Shown one piece after another: positions 57,034 through 64,000 of a stretch of DNA of 64,000 bases. The first letter of the stretch is position 1, and the number at the start of each line of letters is the position of its first letter. This DNA is from Saccopteryx bilineata. Lineage: Eukaryota > Chordata > Mammalia > Chiroptera > Emballonuridae. The stretch spans positions 390,928,058 to 390,992,057 of the forward strand of contig NC_089490.1 in the NCBI RefSeq assembly GCF_036850765.1, given 5' to 3'. The notes beneath the pieces are model-generated. The model saw only the letters and a list, made by a program, of their open reading frames with translations. It made no database searches and was not told the origin of the DNA. The translations under genes were made by a program, and so were the position numbers.

Positions 57034-60000
57034 TTATGTTCCACCAATGTATGGAATCATGTAGTTCTTGTTTTTTTCTGATTTGCTTATTTCACTCCTT
57101 ATAATGTTATCAAGATCCCACCATTTTTCTGTAAATGATCTGATGTCATCATTTCTTATGGCTGAGTAGTATTCCATAGTGTATATGTGCCACATCTTCT
57201 TTATCCAGTCTTCTATTGAAGGGCTTTTTGGTTGTTTCCATGTCTTGGCCACTGTGAACAGTGCTGCAATGAACATGGGGCTACATGTGTCTTCACGTAT
57301 CAATGTTTCTGAGGTTTTGGGGTATATACCCAGTAGAGGGATTGCTGGGTCATAAGGTAGTTCTATTTGCAGTTTTTTGAGGAACCACCATACTTTCCTC
57401 CATAATGGTTGTACTACTTTACAGTCCCACCAACAGTGAATGAGGGTTCCTTTTTCTCCACAGCCTCTCCAACATTTGCTATTACCCGTCTTGTTGATAA
57501 TAGCTAATCTAACAGGGGTGAGGTGGTATCTCATTGTAGTTTTGATTTGCATTTCTCTAATAACTAATGAAGCTGAGCATCTTTTCATATATCTGTTGGC
57601 CATTTGTACCTCTTCCTGGGAGAAGTGTCTGTTCATGTCCTCTTCCCATTTTTTTATTGGATTGTTTGTTTGTTTGTTGTTGAGTTTTATGAGTTCTTTG
57701 TAAATTTTGGATATTAGGCCCTTATCTGAGCTGTCGTTTGAAAATATCATTTCCCATTTAGTTGGCTGTCTGTTTATTTTGTTATCAGTTTCTCTTGCTG
57801 AGCAAAAACTTTTTATTCTGATGTAGTCCCATTCATTTATCTTTGCCTTCACTTCTCTTGCCATTGGAGTCAAGTTCATAAAATGTTCTTTGAAACCCAG
57901 GTCCATGAGTTTAGTACCTATGTCTTCTTCTATTTACTTTATTGTTTCAGATCTTATATTTAGGTCTTTGATCCATTTTGAATTAATTTTAGTACACGGG
58001 GACAGGCTGTAGTCGAGTTTCATTCTTTTGCATGTGGCTTTCCAGTTTTCCCAACACCATTTGTTGAAGAGGCTTTCTTTTCTCCATTGTGTGTTGTTGG
58101 CCCCTTTATCAAAGATTATTTGACCATATATATGTGGTTTTATTTCTGCGCTTTCTATTCTGTTCCATTGGTCTGAGTGTCTATTTTTCTGCCAATACCA
58201 TGCTGTTTTGATTATCGTGGCCCTATAATATAGTTTAAAGTCAGGTATTGTAATGCCCCCGGCTTCATTCTTTTTCCTTAGGATTGTTTTGGCTATTTGG
58301 GGTTTTTTATAGTTCCATATAAATCTGATGATTTTTTGTTCCATTTCTTTAAAAAATCTCATAGGGATTTTGATGGGAATTGCATTAAATTTGTATATTG
58401 CTTTGGATCATATGGCCATTTTGATTATATTTATTCTTCCTATCCAAGAACAAGGAATATTTTTCCATCTCATTGTATCTTTTTGATTTCCCTTAACAAT
58501 GCTTTGTAATTTTCATTATATAGGTCCTTTACATTCTTTGTTATGTTTATTCCTAGGTATTTTATTTTATTTTGTTGCAATCGTGAAGGGGATTATTTTT
58601 TTGAGTTCGTTTTCTAATATTTCATTGTTGGCATATAGAAAGGCTATGGACTTTTGTATGTTAATTTTGTATCCTGCGACCTTACTGTATTGGTTTATTG
58701 TTTCTAATAATCTTTTTGTGGAGTCCTTTGGGTTTTCGATGTATAGGATCATATCATCAGCAAAAAGTGATAGCTTTACTTCTTCTTTTCCGATATGGAT
58801 GCCTTTTATTTCTTTGTCTTGTCTGATTGCTCTGGCCAGAACTTCTAGCACCACGTTAAATAAGAGTGGAGAGAGTGGAAAACCCTGTCTTGTTCCTGAT
58901 TTAAGGTGGAAAGTCCTCAGTTTTACGCCGTTTAATATGATGTTGGCTGATGGTTTATCATATATGGCCTTTATCATGTTGAGATATTTTCCTTCTATAC
59001 CCATTTTGTTGAGAGTCTTAAACATAAAATTGTGTTGTATTTTATCAAAAGCCTTTTCTGCATCTATTGATAAGATCATGTGGTTTTTGTTCTTTGTTTT
59101 GTTGATATGGTGTATTACGTTAACCGTTTTGCATATGTTGAACCATCCTTGAGATTCTGGGATGAATCCCACTTGATCATGATGTATTATTTTTTTAATA
59201 TGTTGTTGTATTCGGTTTGCCAGTATTTTGTTTAGTATTTTAGCATCTGTATTCATTAGAGATATTGGTCTGTAGTTTTCTTTCTTTGTGCCATCCTTGC
59301 CAGGTTTTGGTATGAGGGTTATGTTGGCCTCATAAAATGTGTTTGGAATTATTGCTTCTTCTTCAATTTTTTGGAAGACTTTGAGTAGAATAGGAACCAA
59401 GTCTTCTTTGAATGTTTGATAGAATTCACTAGTATAACCGTCTGGGCCTGGACTTTTATTTTTGGGGAGATTTTTAATAGTTTTTTCTATTTCCTCCCTG
59501 CTGATTGGTCTGTTTAGGCTTTCTGCTTCTTCATGACTCAGTTTAGGAAGGTTGTATTGTTCTAGGAATTTATCCATTTCTTCTAGATTGTTGTATTTGG
59601 AGGCATATAATTTTTCATAGTATTCTACAATAATTCTTTGTATATCTATGATGTCTGTGGTGATCTCTCCTCTTTCATTTTGGATTTTATTTATTTGAGT
59701 CCTGTGTCTTTTTTCCTTGGTGAGTCTTGCCTAGGGTTTGTCAATTTTGTTGATCTTTTCAAAGAACCAGCTCCTTGTTTTATTGATTTTTTCTATAGTT
59801 TTTCTGTTCTCTATTTCGTTTATTTCTGCTCTGATTTTTATTATCTCCTTTCTTCGGCTGGTTTTGGGTTGTGTTTGTTCTTCTTTTTCTAGTTCCTTAA
59901 GGTGTGAAGTTAAGTAGTTTACTTCGGCTCTCTCTTGTTTGTTCATATAGGCCTGAAGTGATATGAACTTTCCTCTTATTACTGCTTTTGCTGCAACCCA

Positions 60001-60856
60001 GAGATTCTGATATGTCGTATTTTCATTTGTCTGTATATATCTTTTAATCTCTGCGCTTATTTCTTCTTTGACCCATTCATTTTTTAGAAGTATGTTGTTT
60101 AGTTTCCACATTTTTGTGGGTTTTTTCCCCTCTTTTTTGCAGTTGAATTCTAGTTTCAAGGCTTTATGATCAGAAAATATGCTTGGTATAATTTCAATTT
60201 TTCTAAATTTGCTGATATTGTCTTTGTGGCCCAACATATGGTCAATTCTTGAGAATGTTCCATGTACACTAGAGAAAAATGTATACTCTGTCGCTTTGGG
60301 ATGAAGTGTCCTGTAGATGTCTATCATATCCAGGTGTTCTAGTATTTCGTTTAAGGCCACTATATCTTTATTGATTCTCTGTTTGGATGACCGATCTAGA
60401 GCCGTCAGCGGTGTATTGAGGTCTCCAAGTATGATTGTATTTTTGTCAGTTTTTGTTTTAAGGTCAATAAGTAGCTGTCTTATATATTTTGGTGCTCCTT
60501 GGTTTGGTGCATATATATTAAGGATTGTTATGTCTTCTTGATTCAGTGTCCCCTTAATCATTATGAAATGACCATTTTTGTCTCTGAGTACTTTTTCTGT
60601 CTTGTAGTCAGCATTATTAGATATGAGTATTGCTACACCTGCTTTTTTTTTGGGTGTTGTTTGCTTGGAGTATTGTTTTGCAGCCTTTCACTTTGAATTT
60701 GTTTTTATCCTTTTTGCTTAGATGTGTTTCTTGTAGGCAGCATATAGTTGGATTTTCTTTTTTAATCCATTCTGCTACTCTGTGTCTTTTTATTGGTAAG
60801 TTTAATCCATTTACATTTAGTGTAATTATTGACACTTGTGGGTTCCCTATTGCCAT
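57034..60856 (-). pseudogene. L1 ORF2, copy B (broken)
   Basis: Starts MAIGNPQVSIITLNVNGLN at 60856. Endonuclease landmarks [17 protein letters not shown] and [10 protein letters not shown] are in the 59731-60561 frame, RT motif FADDMILY in 58567-59577, and the CWRGC zinc knuckle near 57034-57906. Breaks: a nine-T run near 60640-60650 (eight in copy A) shifts the endonuclease frame; CCTAGGG near 59731 makes TAG where copy A has a leucine codon; a shift lies between 58362 and 58567; and TAG near 57931 interrupts IKYIEKD. Not functional. Confidence 0.93.
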
Positions 60857-61181
60857 TTTATAAATTGCTTTCTGTTAGTTTTGTATCTAGTTTGATTCTT
60901 CTCTTTTGTTTTTCTATCGTTTGTTTTTGTTTGTTTGTGTCCCATACTTCTTTCCTCTGTTGCTACCTTTTTTAAGTCAAGTGTTTTTGTGGTGGTTTTT
61001 TCAAGGGTGGTTACCATTAAGTAATGAAAAGGGTACCTACCATATTCATTGTAGTACCCTATCTTATAAGTATTTCTGCACTTCATCGTCCTTTGCTACT
61101 GTTAATCTCCATCCTCTCCCTTCTTTTTTTCCTTTGTTGTCACAGTTTAAGTTTGGTTTTATTGTGTTCTTGGTGGAGCTG

Positions 61182-62177
61182 TTACTTGTGGTGTTGTTTT
61201 CTTTTGTTCTTTGAATCTGGTTGGAAAACCCCCTTTAGTATTTCCTGGAATCGGGGCTTTCTGTTGATAAATTCTCTCATCTTTTCTGTATTTGTGAATG
61301 TTTTTATATCTCCTTCATACTTGAAGGATAGCTTTGATGGGTATAGTATTCTTGGCTGAAAGTTCCTCTCTTTCAGGGCTTTAAATATTGGGGTCCACTC
61401 TCTTCTAGCTTGTAGAGTTTCTGCTGAGAAATCTGATGATAATCTAATAGGCCTTCCTTTATATGTTGTACTCTTCTTTTCCCTGGCTGCCTTGAGAATT
61501 TTTTCTTTGTCATTGGTTTGTGTCATCTTTATTATGATGTGCCTTGGAGTGGGTTTGTTGGGGTTAAGAAAACTCGGTGTTCTGTTTGCTTCTTGAATTT
61601 GAGGCTTTAATTCTTTCCACAGGCTTGGGAAGTTCTCGTCTATTATTTGTTTGAGTATATTCTCCATTCCATTTTCTTTCTCTTCTCCCTCTGATATACC
61701 TATTATTCTTATGTTATTCTTTCTGATGGAGTCAGACAATTCCTGTAGGGCTTTCTCGTTTTTTATTATTTTTGAGTCTCTTTCTTCTTCTCTCTGTTGT
61801 GCCTCAAGTCGTTTGTCTTCTATTTCACTAATCCTATCCTCAATCTGGGCTGTTCTGTTAGCTAAGCTTGTTACCTCGTTTTTCAGCTCGTGAATTGAGT
61901 TTTTCATTTCTGTTTGATTTGTTTTAATAGTTTCAATTTCCTTGGTAATATATTCTTTGTGTTCATTGAGTTGTTTTCTGATCTCCCTATATTGCCTTTC
62001 TGTGTTTTCTTGTATATCTCTGAGTATTTTTAAGATTTCTATTTTAAATTCTCTGTCATTTGGCTCCAAGGCTTCCAATATGTTAAATCTTTTCTCCATA
62101 GATTTTTCCACATCTATTTGTGTTACCTCTCTGTCTTTTGTATCCATAATATTTGATTTCCTCTTTCTTATTGGCAT
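61182..62177 (-). CDS. L1 ORF1 protein, copy B, intact
   Basis: 331 residues, the usual ORF1p size, uninterrupted from MPIRKRKSNIMDTKD at 62177 to the stop at 61182. Roughly the first 150 residues are a heptad-rich, charged coiled coil (EKRFNILEAL to EALQELSDSIRKNN), followed by the RNA-recognition domain (RIIGISEGEE through RHIIIKM) and the C-terminal domain (KKSTTYKGRPIRLSSDFSAE and RILYPSKLSFKYEG). It binds L1 RNA in cytoplasmic particles. ORF2 of the same copy is dead, so it could act only as protein or not at all; expression is unknown. Confidence 0.93.
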   Translation of the reverse strand: MPIRKRKSNIMDTKDREVTQIDVEKSMEKRFNILEALEPNDREFKIEILKILRDIQENTERQYREIRKQLNEHKEYITKEIETIKTNQTEMKNSIHELKNEVTSLANRTAQIEDRISEIEDKRLEAQQREEERDSKIIKNEKALQELSDSIRKNNIRIIGISEGEEKENGMENILKQIIDENFPSLWKELKPQIQEANRTPSFLNPNKPTPRHIIIKMTQTNDKEKILKAAREKKSTTYKGRPIRLSSDFSAETLQARREWTPIFKALKERNFQPRILYPSKLSFKYEGDIKTFTNTEKMREFINRKPRFQEILKGVFQPDSKNKRKQHHK

Positions 62178-62189
62178 CTGAGGGTGGTC

Positions 62190-62429
62190 TTGTTGATAGC
62201 ACTAATTAGAATTAATAAAGAGTAAAAAGTAAAAAAAAAAAAAAGGTAAAACACCCCTCAAAAAAAAACCAGTAATAATTTATTATTTCCCCCTTTTTTC
62301 TTTCTTCTCTTTCCCTCCTCTCCCCTCCTCAGGGAAATATCGTGCCTATAATGGAGGGCCTGATTTGGGGTGAAGAGTTCAAGGGGCAAAAAAAGGGAGT
62401 AGGGACCTACTAAGTGCAAAACTAAAAAC

Positions 62430-62461
<32 letters not shown>

Positions 62462-64000
62462 TAAAAGGAAGAAAATTTTAGACAAGCATAAGATGATTTG
62501 CTTGTAAGTGATGGTCAACTAAGAGATATAATGAGAGGTATAAGAGGGAACCAGAAAAAAGGACCAAAAAAAGAATAATAAAGAAGAAAAAAATAAAAAT
62601 AATAAGTAAAACTCTGTTGTATTAAGTGGAGCGAAGACTAAATACAATGGAGACCTTCGTTTGGGAGGACCCAAAATGCCACAATAATAAACAAAGAAGA
62701 AAAAAACAAAAACAAAAGCAAAAAAGGAAAATAAAACCAAAAAAAGCCTTGAGTCCCAAATTAACTAATTTGTTCGTGATTGAGGATTAAATGGGAGGAA
62801 AGTAAAACGAGAAAAGAAAAAACGAATAGAAAGGAAAAAATAAGAAAAAGAGAAAAACGAAGGAAGAAATATAAAAAGGAAGAGAAAAAAACAAAATAAA
62901 GCAAAACAAAAAAACAAAACAAAAGAGGAGAGAGTGAGAGTTAAGTGTTTTGGAGTATAACCTTAAAGGAGGGTGAGGATGAAGAAGAGAAATAAAATGT
63001 AACACTCATGGGTAGTGTCGTTCAAGAAAAGGGAAGTATATGATGGGCAGAGAATAGAAGGACCGAGGTGGAGGAAATAAAGGCAATAAGATAGAAGAAA
63101 CAAACAACAACAACAAAAAAATTAGTGGAACAAGTTGTAAAGTCTGTGGATTTTTCTTGATTTTGAGAGGTTAACTTCTTCCTTTTTCTTTTCTCTCCCT
63201 TTTCCTGGTCGGTGACTCTGTACCCCAGGCTCTGCCCCTGTGTCACACTTAGGTAGGGATTTGCAGTTGATGGGATTCTATGGCAATGTCATATAATTGG
63301 CTTTAGTCTTGCTGGTAGTCAAGGCTTGTTGGTGTTTGCAGGGTCCAACGATGAGAGAGTTTGCTTTCCTGGATTCTCTCTCCTAGTCCCCCCTTTCTGA
63401 ATTAGCAGCCTGGTGATCCAGCTATAAGGCTGCAACTGCTTCTGCCTGGGGAGTAAGAGGCTCAAAGAGCTGGGAAATCCCCGCTCTATCCCCACTCAGT
63501 GCAAGGCTTTGGGAAAGGCTCTGGCAGTAGGGCCTCCAGTGTAATCAGGCGGGGGTGGGAATCAATTGTTGTCAAGGTGACTGTTCAGCGCCTAGCATTC
63601 AGTTGGACCTCTCAACCCAGGCTTTCCATACTTTGTAGCCTGTTTTGGCTGGGAAGAAGAGGCACTAGTTAGTTTCTGCTTGCGACTAGTGTAGTATAGA
63701 TCTTATTATCTGCCAAGTCCTTCTTGTTAGCGTTTATCCCTGAATATGGAGGCTCTATAAATCAGAAGTTGCCCCCGCCCCTTTAGCGAGAGGCACTAAA
63801 AAATATCACGCCTCTTGTCTTGGGTCGCTGAACTGAGAGAGATCTTATCAATTAGAACCGAGGGTGCGCAGATTTCATGGGTTAAGCTAATTTTAGTGAT
63901 TGGGTCGCAGCTGTGCTCCCGAATGTATTTTAGGCTGCCTGCGTGTGCCCCTACCCCAATGCTTGATTGTTAGCTTGAATGGCTGGGTGAGGTGCCCCGC
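62190..64000 (-). promoter_or_regulatory. L1 5'UTR (copy B), partial
   Basis: Minus-strand 5'UTR upstream of ORF1. A purine-rich low-complexity zone (62210-63130) is followed by GC-richer unique-type sequence from 63200 to the end, where an L1 internal Pol II promoter would lie. The copy A equivalent stops at 56762. No start site can be placed. Confidence 0.6.

Larger units (their letters stand above)
56763..64000 (-). mobile_element. Nearly full-length L1, copy B (5' end beyond window)
   Basis: Poly-A as T run from 56763, 3'UTR, broken ORF2 (57034-60856), intact ORF1 (61182-62177), an A/G-rich tract from 62190 to about 63130, and a GC-richer 5'UTR continuing to the window end. It retains 5'UTR absent from copy A beyond GTTGATGGGA. 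The 5' boundary is not in the window. Confidence 0.95.

Noticed and set aside
51573..62181. Plus-strand open frames through the long L1s
   Set aside because: They are antisense shadows of ORF1 and ORF2, which show real domains on the minus strand.

Overview
The window is mammalian nuclear DNA: a stretch of an olfactory receptor (OR) gene cluster embedded in dense retrotransposon sequence. The repeats point to a bat. Young tRNA-derived SINEs have heads reading CCTGGCCGGTTGGCTCAGTGG and a GC-rich body ending in a CTTCAGAAAAA-type tail. These, and a second tRNA-like SINE with a CCTGACC...GCGCAGTGGATA head, are what I remember from horseshoe-bat relatives (Rhinolophus/Hipposideros). This is recollection, not a database result. 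L1 3' ends of a Laurasiatherian type and a hAT element with intact termini also fit Chiroptera.

The only host genes I can support are six single-exon OR family 4 loci. From left to right they are: an OR4S1-like pseudogene (+, 816-1740), an intact OR4C3-like gene (+, 10378-11316), an OR4C-like pseudogene (-, 15978-16908), an intact OR4C5-like gene (-, 24337-25275), an intact OR4C12-like gene (+, 37603-38511) and an OR4C46-like open reading frame (-, 41333-42262) in which the usual DRY motif reads DHY. The neighbouring OR4S1 and OR4C3 types match the order I recall from human 11p11, so this is probably the orthologous OR4 cluster. These genes do not form an operon. Each would be an alternative odorant receptor chosen singly in olfactory neurons.

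From about 44.9 kb rightwards the window is almost entirely nested transposons. An old L1 (44.9-48.6 kb) was split by a 2.1-kb DNA transposon (45142-47280) with 13-bp perfect terminal inverted repeats starting CACTG. That transposon carries a broken transposase-like gene whose D, CxxC and HxxxxH spacing resembles RAG1-type DDE enzymes. The relic was later hit by a short L1 tail with a 14-bp target duplication. Two nearly full-length L1s follow head to tail on the minus strand (A, 50009-56762; B, 56763 to the window end). Copy B has an intact ORF1 but a broken ORF2. Copy A has a SINE inside ORF1.

The best leads are the CACTG transposon with its RAG1-like signature, a hAT element with a perfect 8-bp target duplication (17225-17555), an inverted duplication of the 3' flank of the OR4C12-like gene (35341-35677 versus 38494-38826), CTCF-like cores carried inside the bat SINE, three minisatellites, and an unidentified coding-like relic at 33.0-33.7 kb. 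Remaining intergenic DNA holds decayed L1, MIR and L2 fragments or nothing I can identify.
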